48,169 bases of DNA, from contig CALAGR010000461.1 of assembly GCA_937891735.1 (NCBI GenBank), positions 1 to 48,169 of the forward strand, read 5' to 3'. Shown here piece by piece: positions 34,182-43,574 of this stretch; positions within the stretch are counted from its first letter, which is position 1, and each line of letters starts with the position of its first letter. The notes beneath the pieces are model-generated. The model was not told where the DNA came from. It made no database searches and saw only the letters and a program-made list of their open reading frames with translations. The stretch comes from an uncultured Pseudomonadota bacterium (lineage in GTDB: Bacteria; Myxococcota_A; UBA796; UBA9615). The position numbers were made by a program, and so were the translations under genes.

Positions 34182-34200
34182 GTGAACTCCGCGGGTTCAC
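34182..34200. terminator. Hairpin between convergent LysR and pbpC genes
   Basis: GTGAAC and GTTCAC form a perfect 6-base stem with a 7-base GC-rich centre that can add one or two pairs. It lies between the two stops (34135 and 34214). There is no T run. Confidence 0.35.
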
Positions 34201-34213
34201 GCAGCCCTGTGGC

Positions 34214-36586
34214 CTACCGCCCGGCGCGCACCGCGAAGTTGCGCTTGCCCAGCCGGCCGCTCTCGTCCGAGACCACCACCTCGTGCTCGCCGGGCTCGGG
34301 GGTCCACCAGATCCGCTCCGTCGCCGCCACCGTGCCCAGGTACGCCCCGTCCACGAACCAGCTCAGCTCGGCGTCGCCGGGCGCCTCGGCCTCCAGCGGG
34401 ATCTGCTGCTTGTCCGGCGGCATGCCCGGGATCAGCAGCGCCACGTGGTCCGCCGGCGGGTTGAGGATCGTCGGCTCCTGGTCCCGCTGCGGCGGCGCGC
34501 ACCCCGGCGCCCAGGACGGCGGCTCGGGCAGGTGCCGGTGCCGCGACTGCACGAACCGCCGCACGCTCGCCGGCCACGACACGAACGACCGGGTCTGCGT
34601 CGTCGCGTTCCCCCGGCAGTCGGGCCGCACCGCCAGCCCCGTGGCGCGGTCCACCTCCCGTTGCACGTGAAACGGGCAGGTGGTCGTCGGCACCTGCTCG
34701 ACCCGGGCGAACGCGCTCACCGTGCGCGGGCACGCCTCCGTGGGCGGGTAGCCCGAGTAGGCGCAGACCGGGATCTCGCGCAGGTCCGACGGGATCGGAT
34801 CGAGCGGCACCCGCTGCCGCCGGTCGTGCAGCGACTCCAGCACGTCGAACAGGATCGGCCCCGCCGCCTCGGAGCCGGCGATGTGCGCGCTGCCCGTGTT
34901 GTCCAGGTTGCCGACCCACACCGCCACCGTGTGGTGCGGCCCGCTGCCCACCGCCCAGGCGTCGCGCCGACCGCTGCTCGTGCCCGTCTTCCAGTGGATG
35001 TGTGCGGGGGTGCTCCCCATCTCCCGCCGCCGCGGAAAGTCCGGCCGGTCGCGGCGGGACAGGATCCGCCGGGTCAGCCACGTCGCTCCGGGGCTCATCA
35101 CCGACCGGGGCGCCTCTGCCCCCTCGCCCCGGAACCACCGCGGCGCCACGTGCTGCCCGCCGTTGGCGAGCGTGGCGTACATCCCGGCCATCTCCAGCGG
35201 CGACAGCTCGATCCCGCCCACCGCCACCGACAGCCCGTAGTGCCCCGGATCCGAGACCAGCGAGCGGGCGCCCATCTGCCGCAGCGTGCCCAGGAACGGC
35301 TCGATGCCCACGTCCTTGAGCAGCGCCACGAACGGCAGGTTCAGCGAGCGCGACAGCGCGTCGTCCAGGGCCACCAACCCATCGAAGCCGCCGTCGTAGT
35401 TGCGGGGCGCCCAGGCTCCGTACGCCGTCGGCACGTCCGGCACGAGGAACTCCGGCAGCGCGTGGCCACCGTCGATCGCCATGGCCGTGATGAACGGCTT
35501 GAGCGCCGATCCGGGCGAGCGCGCCACGTCGAACGCCGCGATCCAGCCCCCGTCGTCCCCCCGGCTGCCGTCCGCCTTCGGCAGGTTGCCGGCCAGGGCC
35601 AGCACCTCCCGGGTGTGCCGGTCGAGCACCACCACCGCCGCGTTGTGCATCCCCTGGCCGTGCAGCTCCCGCGCCCCCCGGAGCAGCCGCTCTTCGACCA
35701 CCGTCTGGGCCCCCTCGGACAGGGTGCTGGCGATCCGGGGCTGCCCGCGCCGCTGGTCCCGGAGCCAGATGGCGGCGTGGTCCGCGGCCCGCGGCATGGG
35801 CCGCAGCGCGAGGGGGACCTGCTCCGCCTGGATCTCCTCCAGCACGTCCTGCATCGACGCCGCCAGCCCCTCGTCGGACAGGGGCAGCGCGCCCTCGTCC
35901 AGCAGCCGCCGCGCGATGTCGTCCCGCGCCAGGCGAAGGCGCTCTTCGTGCTCCGGCGTCGGGTAGCGCCGGTTGGGGTTCTGGGGCACCGCGAGCAGGG
36001 TCGCGATCTCGCCGGGGGACAGCGCATCGGCCCGGTGTCCGAAGTAGGCCAGCGCGGCCGCCTCGATCCCCTCCACGTTGCGCCCGTAGGGCGTGAACTG
36101 CAGGTAGCCGGCCAGGATCTGCCCCTTGCTCAGCCGCAGCTCCAGCTGCACCGCCCGCGCCGCCTCCACCACCTTGCTGCGCAGCGTGCGCGGCCGGGGC
36201 TCCAGCAGCCGCACGAGCTGCATCGTGATCGTCGATCCGCCGGACACCACCTCGCCCATGCGGACGTTGAGCACCGCCGCCCGGCCGATGGCCACCAGAT
36301 CGATGCCCAGGTGCACGTCGAACCGCTTGTCCTCCAGCCGAAGCAGCGCCGTGACGTAGTCGGGATCCACCTCCGCGGCGTGCACGGGGATCCGCCACCG
36401 CTCGTCCGGGGCCAGGAACACGTGGGCCGGCGTGCCATCGCGCCACTGCACCACCTGGGACCCCGCCGCGTGCAGCCGATCCGGTAGCGGCACGAGTCGG
36501 GCCGCCCCGGCCGCGAGAGCCAACAGGGCCCCCGCCGCCAGGACTCCCGCCGCCGCCGCCGAGCGCTGGCGCCGCGTCGGCCTCAC
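34214..36586 (-). CDS. pbpC: Penicillin-binding protein 1C
   Basis: Bifunctional wall synthase anchored by one N-terminal helix (about residues 10-32), 790 residues. The GT51 glycosyltransferase domain has Glu85 (EDKRFDVHLGID) and SGGSTITMQLVRL (115-127). The transpeptidase domain has Ser360-x-x-Lys363 (SPGSALKPF), SLN (414-416) and KTGTSS (533-538). The last 100 residues form the BiPBP_C domain characteristic of PBP1C. The GTG start overlaps the stop of the alpha-2-macroglobulin gene by four bases, the usual pairing of these genes, in which PBP1C is thought to repair peptidoglycan after attack while the partner traps proteases. Confidence 0.95.
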   Translation of the reverse strand: MRPTRRQRSAAAAGVLAAGALLALAAGAARLVPLPDRLHAAGSQVVQWRDGTPAHVFLAPDERWRIPVHAAEVDPDYVTALLRLEDKRFDVHLGIDLVAIGRAAVLNVRMGEVVSGGSTITMQLVRLLEPRPRTLRSKVVEAARAVQLELRLSKGQILAGYLQFTPYGRNVEGIEAAALAYFGHRADALSPGEIATLLAVPQNPNRRYPTPEHEERLRLARDDIARRLLDEGALPLSDEGLAASMQDVLEEIQAEQVPLALRPMPRAADHAAIWLRDQRRGQPRIASTLSEGAQTVVEERLLRGARELHGQGMHNAAVVVLDRHTREVLALAGNLPKADGSRGDDGGWIAAFDVARSPGSALKPFITAMAIDGGHALPEFLVPDVPTAYGAWAPRNYDGGFDGLVALDDALSRSLNLPFVALLKDVGIEPFLGTLRQMGARSLVSDPGHYGLSVAVGGIELSPLEMAGMYATLANGGQHVAPRWFRGEGAEAPRSVMSPGATWLTRRILSRRDRPDFPRRREMGSTPAHIHWKTGTSSGRRDAWAVGSGPHHTVAVWVGNLDNTGSAHIAGSEAAGPILFDVLESLHDRRQRVPLDPIPSDLREIPVCAYSGYPPTEACPRTVSAFARVEQVPTTTCPFHVQREVDRATGLAVRPDCRGNATTQTRSFVSWPASVRRFVQSRHRHLPEPPSWAPGCAPPQRDQEPTILNPPADHVALLIPGMPPDKQQIPLEAEAPGDAELSWFVDGAYLGTVAATERIWWTPEPGEHEVVVSDESGRLGKRNFAVRAGR

Positions 36587-39500
36587 TCGCCGGCCACTGC
36601 CGTCCAGGGACCGACCACGACGATCCGGTCACCGGCTTGCCGCGCCCAGTTGCGGGGGTCGTACATGGCCTCGGCCTCCACCGGCGGCACCATGAAGTCC
36701 CCCGCCGTGGTGGCCCGCACCGCGTACACCAGGGTCCTGGCCTTGCTGGCCTGGGGCAGGGCCCCGAACGCCTCGATCCGGTCGTCCCGCACGTTCATGT
36801 GGTCAAGGCTCCACAGATCGTCGGGATCGACCACGTCCAGGACCCGTCCGCGCCCCAGGTTGGCGTTCTCGATCTCGAAGCCCGCGGGCAGCCGGTCCAC
36901 CAGCGCGACGTTGGCCATGCGCTCCGCCGTCAGGTTGGTGATGTCCAGCCGCACGATCACCAGATCACCCAGCTGCACGCTGGTCGGATCGATGGCCGCG
37001 CCCTCGGAGTCCAGGTAGCTGCGGGCCACCCTCAGTCCATCGCCGCCGACGTCCCAGGCCGCTTCCTCCTGCACGCCCTCGCTCGACACCAGCGCGTACA
37101 GCGTTCCCTTGCCGGGGTCGGCCACCGTGACGCTCACGGCGCCCCGCTCGCCGAGTCGGGCGATCTCCCAGGCCCGCTCGGAGCTGTCCCGGTCCGTCCA
37201 CCTCGCCGCGACCTCCGCGCCCCCGGCGGTCAGGGTCGGCACGCTGAACTCCTTGCTGCCCGCGCTCACCCGGCGGCCCAGCCCGGTGACGCCCCACATC
37301 AGCTCCTGGGTCGTGTAGTAGCCCGACCGCTGGCCCTGCAGCGCGTTGGCCACGAGCCCCGCGAGCTCTTCGCCCGCTTCGTCCGAGCCGAACATCTCCC
37401 CGAAGACGGTCAGGGTGAGGGCCCGGCGCCGGCGGTCGCTGTAGAAGGACCACCCGTTGCGGCGCTCCTGGGTGACCGGGGACACGTCCGGCGACTTCAG
37501 GTCGCCCTCGTAGCGGCGGTCGCCCGCGTGCCACAGCGCGGCCTTGAGCATGTAGGTGGACTCGTCGGCGAGGCCGTCCCTGGACACCCCGGCGAGCTTC
37601 GCCAGCTCCCGGCTCGCCTGGGCCTTGCGCCCCCGCCCGGCGCGGGCGAGCACGTAGTGCATGTAGGGCGTGCCGCGGCGCCAGCCGTCGTCCTTGCCCT
37701 GGTCCACCTGGCCCTCCATGAACGAGAGCGCCTCGTCGATGGTCTGCTGTGGCACGTCGTAGCCAACCTCCCGCGCGTCCAGGAGCATGTGGGTGGCGTA
37801 CGCGGTGCCCCAGGCCTGGGGCGAGTCGGACCCGGGCCAGTAGGCGAACCCGCCGCTGCTCGTCTGCATCGACAGGACACGCCGGATCCCGTGCTTGACC
37901 CGCTTCTGGATCCCGCCGTCGGCGGCCATCTCGGGATCGATCTGCTCCATCAGCCGGTCCACGAACAGCATGGGCCGCGTGCTCGAGGTCGTCTGCTCGA
38001 TGCAGCCGTAGGGGTAGCGGACCAGGAAGGTCAGGTGGTCGAACACGTCGCCGTAGGGGTTGGACGTCACCCGCACCGTCGTGCGCTCGGTGGTGGGCAC
38101 CCAGCCGGTCAGGTACGGGCTGAGGTCGTTGACGCCCGCCACCAGCTCCACCTTGTGCAGCTGCCGGGTGCGCGGATCGGCGGGGACGAACGGCACCACC
38201 GAGTCCGCCCGGGACATCAGATCGTCGGACGTGGCGATGACGGCGAGCTTCGCGGCCCCCACCTTGCGTCGCGCGGTGGCGTCGAACACGACCGTTCCGG
38301 CCTCCCCGATGCCCAGCTGCAGGTACTGGATGGTGGGGCGGGCCACGTCGATGGCCGACTCGGCCCGGGCCCCGGCGGGTCCGTCGAACGCGACGAGTTC
38401 CTCCGCCACGAGCTTGATGGCGATCTTGCGGGGGGCGCCCGACATGTTGGTCAGGTGCACCGGCACCTCGAAGCGGTCGCCGTCCGTCAGGAACCGCGGC
38501 AGCGTGGACTGCACCACCAGGGGATCCCGCACGAGCACGCTCGCCTCGGCGCGCCCCACGGCCTGGGGCCCTGCCGCCACCGCCATGATCCGCAGCTTGC
38601 CGCGGTACTGGGGCACGTCGAGCTGCACCTGGGCCTTGCCCTCAACCACCGCCACCACGCCCGACCAGAGCGCGACCGGCTCGACGGGCTGCACCCGGCC
38701 GAGGTCTGCGCTGCCGTCGCCGTCGCCGCCGGTGGGGGAGGTGGCGCCCTCGGGGGGCACGAGGATCGACCAGCCGATGGTCTCGAAGCTGTCCACGCCC
38801 AGGGCCCGCTTGGCGAGGAGCGCGCGCAGGGGATCGGGCGTCTTGAAGGAGGTGAGCTGCAGGATCCCCTCGTCCACCGCGGCGACCGTCACGACGGTCC
38901 CGGTGTCCGCGCCGGGCAGCTTCAGATCGATGGTGAGGGTGGAGTTGGGGCGGATCTCCTCGGGGGCCGTCAGCTCGATCTCCTGGGTGTAGCGCTGCGC
39001 GTCCACCCGCACCGAGCCGACGCCGAACGCCCGATCCGGCATGTAGGTCTGCTCGCTGTCCGCGTGCGGATCCTTGAGGAGCAGGGCGCTCACGTACACG
39101 TTGGGGGAGAACTCCTCGAGCTCGAAGGACCAGCTGTTGGGGCCCGGATCGACGTCGATCCACTCCCAGGTGCTCACCTCGTGGGTCTCCACGGCCAGCA
39201 GCGCGCGGCCCCCGTAGGGCGCCGTGAACTTGACCGTGGACTTCTTGTTGAGCCGGATGGTCTTGGGCAGCTCCAGCGTCAGCGTGCCGGGCCGCAGGGG
39301 CTTGGGCGTGACGTCCACCGACTCGTCGGGCGCGCTCCACCACCAGTAGTTGGACGTCCCGTCGAGCTTGAGCCCCGTGAGCGCCTCACCGGCGCGCGCC
39401 TCGATCAGGTAGCCGGCGCCGTCTGCTTCGGGGGTGACGGTCCAGCTGAACGTGCCGCCTGAGACCTTGACGGTGGCTTCGCCCTCGGCGACCCGCCGCT

Positions 39501-42312
39501 GGTAGCGCTGCTGGGAGCCGTAGCCGTCTTCGTCGTCGTACCACCAGCCGTACTCGTCCTCGAGCCGGGCGGCCAGCAGGGTGACCTCGGACACGTCGGT
39601 CACGAGCTTGCCGGTCCAGTCCACCACGACGCCCTTGACCTGGATGGGCTCGCCCCCCTTGGCCTGCTCGGTGCCCGTGTCGAGCCCGATGTAGTACCGC
39701 TCGGGGTGCAGCTGGGCGTTGGCGGTGGTCTGGGTGCTGCGGCCGGAGCCGGCCTCGAAGACCGCGACGCGGGCGACGAGGGTGCCCGTGCCCTCGAAGG
39801 TCACGTCGTCGCTCAGGGCCGGGCAGTCCAGGCGGGTGGCGCCGTCCTTGTCGAGCTCGCCCGCAGCGCTCCCGAGGCTCAGGCCGCGCGCCTCACCCTC
39901 CCAGGTGCCGCGCCAGGGGCCGTAGCGGAACTGGCCGTTGTCCTTGGGCTTGAAGGCGCCGGGCACGAGCTCGCAGCTCAGCTCCACGGCGCTGCCCTCG
40001 GCGGTGCCGCCGAACAGGTAGCGGGCCGAGATGTCGGTGGCCACGGTCTCGCCCGCGAGCAGGTGCGGCTCGCCGACCGAGGCAGTCACCTCCATGCGCT
40101 CCGGCACGAACTCCTCCACGTGGAAGCCATAGGAGGCGAGCACGTCGTCGCCGACCTGGAAGCGCGCGGTGTACTGGCCCGTGACGGCGTAGTCCCCCAG
40201 CTCCACGTCGTGGGCGATGAGCCCCGCGGCGTCGGTGGCGAGGGCGTGGCGGCCCATGGTGCGTCCCCGGGGGTCGATGATCGAGACCTGCACCGGCATG
40301 CCGGCGGGGGGCGCGAGGCGGTTCGTGTCCCGGGCGATGGCGACGATGTGGGCCGTCTCGCCCGGGCGGTACACGCCGCGGTCGCTGTAGGGCGCGACGC
40401 GGTACGCCTCGGCGGCGAGGTAGGAGTCGCCGCTGACCTCCGACTCGGAGGTGGGCGTCTGCAGATCCGCGAAGCGCAGGTAGGTCAGATCGTCGTCCTT
40501 GCGCGCCACGATGACGTAGGGGGCCTCGGAGTCCACGCCGTCGATGGGCACGTCCAGGCGGCAGTGGCCGGTGTTGGCCGTGACGCAGGTCGCGAGCACC
40601 GTGCCGGACTGCCGGCGCACGTCCACGGTGGTGCTCTTGGCGGGGGTCAGCTCGTCGGCATCGACCGCCCACACGTCGATCCGGGGGGAGTGCGGCGTGT
40701 CGGGGGCCGTGGCTGCGCGCTTGGCGAGCAGGTGCAGGCCGGTGACCAGCACGCGGGACGTGTCGGAGGACTCGGCCCCCGCGACCCGGATCTCGTACAC
40801 GCCCTTGTCGCGCTCCGGGACGAGCTTGGCGAGGTCGAGCCAGGTGGTGCCGAAGTCGTCCGCGGGGCCCTGCACCGGCAGCCGCACGTCCACGAGCAGG
40901 TCGGAGGTGGTGGCGTCGGCGCGCTCGTCCTCGCCGGTCAGCCAGTGCACCAGGTTGCGCTCGGGCACGTGGCGGATCTGGACCTGCACCTCGCTCAGGT
41001 TGAGGTGCTTGACGGGCACGGCGGTCCACGCGGACGCAGGCAGGTAGCGCCCCTTGGAGACGAACTGCACCTGGGCGGATCGCGCGGGGATGGCGAAGGC
41101 GTCGCTGACGGTGCCCGGAAGCACGCCCCCGTCGGTGGTGGCGAGGCCGCCGCGCAGGGTGACGGTGTAGGCGCCGCGGGTGAAGTCGCCGAGGATCCGG
41201 AAGCCCGTGCGCGACGGCGCGATACGCACCTTGGTGCGGGGGGAGACGCTGATCAGCTCGGCGGCGGACTCGTCGGTGGGCAGGCAGCGGGTGGTCAGAT
41301 CGAACCAGGTGTCGGTGGCGTCGTCCCAGAAGCCGTTCCAGCCGCTGGGCGCGGCGTCGTCACGGCAGATGACCTCGATGAAGAAGCCGCTCGGGCCCTC
41401 CATCCGGCGCATGGCCACGACCTCCATGGGAGGCGCGCCGGGGAAGGCGAGGTCGTGGCGGGAGGCAGGGGCCGAGACGCCGTCGGCGCCGAGCAGGGGC
41501 ACGCCCTTGGCCACGCGGACCGAGAAGCGGGCGCCAGCGACCAGGATGGGGCCGCCGAAGGGGATGCGCACGGCGTTCGGGTCGCTGCTGGCCTGGACCT
41601 TGAGGTTGCTCAGCTCGTTGCCGTTGACGCTGACCTTGAGGTGCTCCCGGGCGGCTTCGATGGACACGGGTCCCGAGAACACCACGTCGATGGAGGCGCG
41701 CCCCTCGCTGACGCTGACGTTGCGCCAGTCCGCGCGCACCACTCGGAAGCCGGGGGTGGTGAACGAGTGCGCCCAGGTGGCGTCCTGGGCGGGGGCTCGC
41801 AGGACGGCGTGCGGGGTGGCCACGGCGCCGAGGGACACGGTGTACTTCGTGTCCGGGAGGAGCGGGCTCAGGGGGCGGAAGGTCAGGGTCGAGACCGAGC
41901 TGTAGCGCAGCTCGCCGTCGGTCTCGGGGGTCACGGTGACGGCGGTGCCCTCGATGGCGGGTCCGCCGACCTGGGACGGGGCGGCCACGGCCCGCGCGAA
42001 CTCGAAGGTGATGACGTCGGGGAGCCGGTCGTCCGCGGCGGTCCGGATGACGGGGGCCAGGTCCCGCGGCTCCAGCGAGGCCGAGACGACGGCCGCCTCT
42101 GCGCTGTCGATCTCGGCGGGGCTCAGCGGCGACTGGCTCCGGGGCGGCGCGGGCTCGGTGCTGGAGGTGGCGGTCCCTTCGGCGGCTCCCGCGGGGGCCG
42201 GATCGTCGGCGGGGCCGGAGGGACACGCGAGGAGCAGGGCGATGGTGAACAGGACAGCGGGGCGCACCACGGCGAGGGCCGCGCGGGAGGGAGAGACGGG
42301 CGAGGGGGTCAT
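36583..42312 (-). CDS. Bacterial alpha-2-macroglobulin lipoprotein (YfhM-like)
   Basis: Periplasmic protease trap of 1,909 residues, anchored by a lipobox (IALLLAC, Cys30). The N-terminal macroglobulin domains are followed by the central MG core (YRPGETAHIVAIARD near 640-655) and the thioester domain, where Tyr-Gly-Cys1437-Ile-Glu-Gln1440 keeps the reactive Cys-Gln pair. Helical repeats of the TED follow (SSGGFAYWPGSDSPQAWGTAYA), and the C-terminus ends in the receptor-like domain. A Glu/Asp/Tyr-rich stretch (DEYGWWYDDEDGYG) near residue 920 may be the protease bait. The gene is translationally coupled to pbpC. Confidence 0.95.
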   Translation of the reverse strand: MTPSPVSPSRAALAVVRPAVLFTIALLLACPSGPADDPAPAGAAEGTATSSTEPAPPRSQSPLSPAEIDSAEAAVVSASLEPRDLAPVIRTAADDRLPDVITFEFARAVAAPSQVGGPAIEGTAVTVTPETDGELRYSSVSTLTFRPLSPLLPDTKYTVSLGAVATPHAVLRAPAQDATWAHSFTTPGFRVVRADWRNVSVSEGRASIDVVFSGPVSIEAAREHLKVSVNGNELSNLKVQASSDPNAVRIPFGGPILVAGARFSVRVAKGVPLLGADGVSAPASRHDLAFPGAPPMEVVAMRRMEGPSGFFIEVICRDDAAPSGWNGFWDDATDTWFDLTTRCLPTDESAAELISVSPRTKVRIAPSRTGFRILGDFTRGAYTVTLRGGLATTDGGVLPGTVSDAFAIPARSAQVQFVSKGRYLPASAWTAVPVKHLNLSEVQVQIRHVPERNLVHWLTGEDERADATTSDLLVDVRLPVQGPADDFGTTWLDLAKLVPERDKGVYEIRVAGAESSDTSRVLVTGLHLLAKRAATAPDTPHSPRIDVWAVDADELTPAKSTTVDVRRQSGTVLATCVTANTGHCRLDVPIDGVDSEAPYVIVARKDDDLTYLRFADLQTPTSESEVSGDSYLAAEAYRVAPYSDRGVYRPGETAHIVAIARDTNRLAPPAGMPVQVSIIDPRGRTMGRHALATDAAGLIAHDVELGDYAVTGQYTARFQVGDDVLASYGFHVEEFVPERMEVTASVGEPHLLAGETVATDISARYLFGGTAEGSAVELSCELVPGAFKPKDNGQFRYGPWRGTWEGEARGLSLGSAAGELDKDGATRLDCPALSDDVTFEGTGTLVARVAVFEAGSGRSTQTTANAQLHPERYYIGLDTGTEQAKGGEPIQVKGVVVDWTGKLVTDVSEVTLLAARLEDEYGWWYDDEDGYGSQQRYQRRVAEGEATVKVSGGTFSWTVTPEADGAGYLIEARAGEALTGLKLDGTSNYWWWSAPDESVDVTPKPLRPGTLTLELPKTIRLNKKSTVKFTAPYGGRALLAVETHEVSTWEWIDVDPGPNSWSFELEEFSPNVYVSALLLKDPHADSEQTYMPDRAFGVGSVRVDAQRYTQEIELTAPEEIRPNSTLTIDLKLPGADTGTVVTVAAVDEGILQLTSFKTPDPLRALLAKRALGVDSFETIGWSILVPPEGATSPTGGDGDGSADLGRVQPVEPVALWSGVVAVVEGKAQVQLDVPQYRGKLRIMAVAAGPQAVGRAEASVLVRDPLVVQSTLPRFLTDGDRFEVPVHLTNMSGAPRKIAIKLVAEELVAFDGPAGARAESAIDVARPTIQYLQLGIGEAGTVVFDATARRKVGAAKLAVIATSDDLMSRADSVVPFVPADPRTRQLHKVELVAGVNDLSPYLTGWVPTTERTTVRVTSNPYGDVFDHLTFLVRYPYGCIEQTTSSTRPMLFVDRLMEQIDPEMAADGGIQKRVKHGIRRVLSMQTSSGGFAYWPGSDSPQAWGTAYATHMLLDAREVGYDVPQQTIDEALSFMEGQVDQGKDDGWRRGTPYMHYVLARAGRGRKAQASRELAKLAGVSRDGLADESTYMLKAALWHAGDRRYEGDLKSPDVSPVTQERRNGWSFYSDRRRRALTLTVFGEMFGSDEAGEELAGLVANALQGQRSGYYTTQELMWGVTGLGRRVSAGSKEFSVPTLTAGGAEVAARWTDRDSSERAWEIARLGERGAVSVTVADPGKGTLYALVSSEGVQEEAAWDVGGDGLRVARSYLDSEGAAIDPTSVQLGDLVIVRLDITNLTAERMANVALVDRLPAGFEIENANLGRGRVLDVVDPDDLWSLDHMNVRDDRIEAFGALPQASKARTLVYAVRATTAGDFMVPPVEAEAMYDPRNWARQAGDRIVVVGPWTAVAGE

Positions 42313-42426
42313 GACGATCCGGTGTGGGGCAGGGTCCGGCAGAGAGTGAACATCGAGCTTGGACAGGGTATTCCAGGCCGGGTTCCGAAACCTGACACGA
42401 GGCGGATGAGGGCCAACGCCCCCGGG

Positions 42427-42705
42427 TCAGCCAGCCGTGGAGGCTGCCTTGACCGGGGCGGCCTCGACCGGGGCGCCGTCCACCTTCGCCGCGCCCCCGG
42501 CCCGCGCCCTGCGTCGCTGCCGCAGCTCCGTCATCGCGCCCGTCAGCAGGTACGCGAGCAGCGCCTCATCGACGAACGGCAGGAAGTCCGGGATCGCGAC
42601 GTCGCCCACGAAGAGCACGGCGAGGGCGGCCGCGGCAAGCGCGACGGCGCCGCCGGGCAGGCGGGTGAACATCCAGGTGAAGGCGGTCGTGGGAAGGGTC
42701 TTCAT
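42427..42705 (-). CDS. Small membrane protein, DUF6116-like
   Basis: Protein of 92 residues with one or two membrane helices: GGAVALAAAALAVLFVGDVA and the PFVDEALLAYLLTGAM segment. The IPDFLPFVDEALLA motif resembles the short bacterial family DUF6116, of unknown function. The tail is Arg-rich (RQRRRARAGG) and then Ala/Val-rich, probably cytoplasmic. It lies 32 bases after the hydrolase start-side neighbour's stop and may share its transcript. A plus-strand frame of the same length is a mirror of it. Confidence 0.6.
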   Translation of the reverse strand: MKTLPTTAFTWMFTRLPGGAVALAAAALAVLFVGDVAIPDFLPFVDEALLAYLLTGAMTELRQRRRARAGGAAKVDGAPVEAAPVKAASTAG

Positions 42706-42737
42706 GCCCTTCTGACGGCTCAGGGCCCCGGACTATT

Positions 42738-43574
42738 TCAATCGACGGCCCCCGCGGCCGTTCCGAAGTGCTCTCGCAGCCGCTCGTTGATCGCGTCCCT
42801 GCACTGGCTCAGGGCGCCGTGTCCGGCCTCGTCCAGGTCGAAGAGCTCCGCCCCGGGGATCCGCGCGTGCAGCTTCGCCTGGGCCGCCGGCGACACCAGC
42901 CGGTCCTGCACCGAGCGCACCACCAGCGTCCTGATCCCCTCCAACTCGTGCAGCCGCCGCGCCGTGTCGTGCCGCACCGCCGCCCACGTCTGCGCCTGCA
43001 GCGCGTCCATCCGGTCCCGGCCCGCGAACACCGAGCCCAGCGCCTCGGCCGCCTCCTGCCCCGCCGGTCCGTTCAGCGCCTCTGGCGGAAACAGCAGCTC
43101 CATCAGCAGCCGCTCGCTCTGCTTCGTCTGACCGCGCATCACCGCGAACCGCTGCCGAAGGAACAGGACCAGGCCCCCCGCCGGTGGGAGCGGCTCGAGT
43201 CCCCGGCCGCCCCCGTGCGTCGTCAGCAGGCTCAGGCTGAGCACCCGCTCCCGCGCCCCCAGCGCCAGCTCCTGCGCGACCATGCCTCCCAGCGACACCC
43301 CAACCACATGGGCGGACTCCCAGCCGACGTGGTCCATCAGCAAGAGCGCGTCCTGGGCCATCCCAGGCACCGACAGACGCCCCTGGATCGGGCCGCTGCC
43401 GCCGATCCCCGGGTTGTCGAACGTGAGCTGCTGGTGGGTGTGCTGGAACGCCGCCACCTGTCCGCGCCACGCCTCCCGGGTCGCCCCCATTCCCATGATC
43501 CACAGCACCCGCGGCCCGCTGCCGCCGTGCAGGTCGTACTCGAGCCACGTCTCGCCGAGGGTCAGGCGCGCCAT
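42738..43574 (-). CDS. Alpha/beta hydrolase
   Basis: Cytoplasmic hydrolase of 278 residues with the alpha/beta fold. The nucleophile elbow is GVSLGG (Ser94), the oxyanion strand is VLWIMGMGAT, the conserved loop TFDNPGIGGSGP follows, and the acid (VQDRLVSP) and His (DEAGHGALS) complete the triad. It may act on an ester, lactone or C-C bond; the substrate cannot be told. Its ATG overlaps the stop of the preceding lipoprotein gene by one base (TGATG), a coupled pair. Confidence 0.9.
   Translation of the reverse strand: MARLTLGETWLEYDLHGGSGPRVLWIMGMGATREAWRGQVAAFQHTHQQLTFDNPGIGGSGPIQGRLSVPGMAQDALLLMDHVGWESAHVVGVSLGGMVAQELALGARERVLSLSLLTTHGGGRGLEPLPPAGGLVLFLRQRFAVMRGQTKQSERLLMELLFPPEALNGPAGQEAAEALGSVFAGRDRMDALQAQTWAAVRHDTARRLHELEGIRTLVVRSVQDRLVSPAAQAKLHARIPGAELFDLDEAGHGALSQCRDAINERLREHFGTAAGAVD

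Noticed and set aside
36637-43131. Two long plus-strand frames (941 and 1,141 codons)
   Set aside because: They lie antisense to the alpha-2-macroglobulin gene, whose translation shows clear domains and the thioester motif. The plus-strand products are low-complexity His/Arg/Gly/Val.
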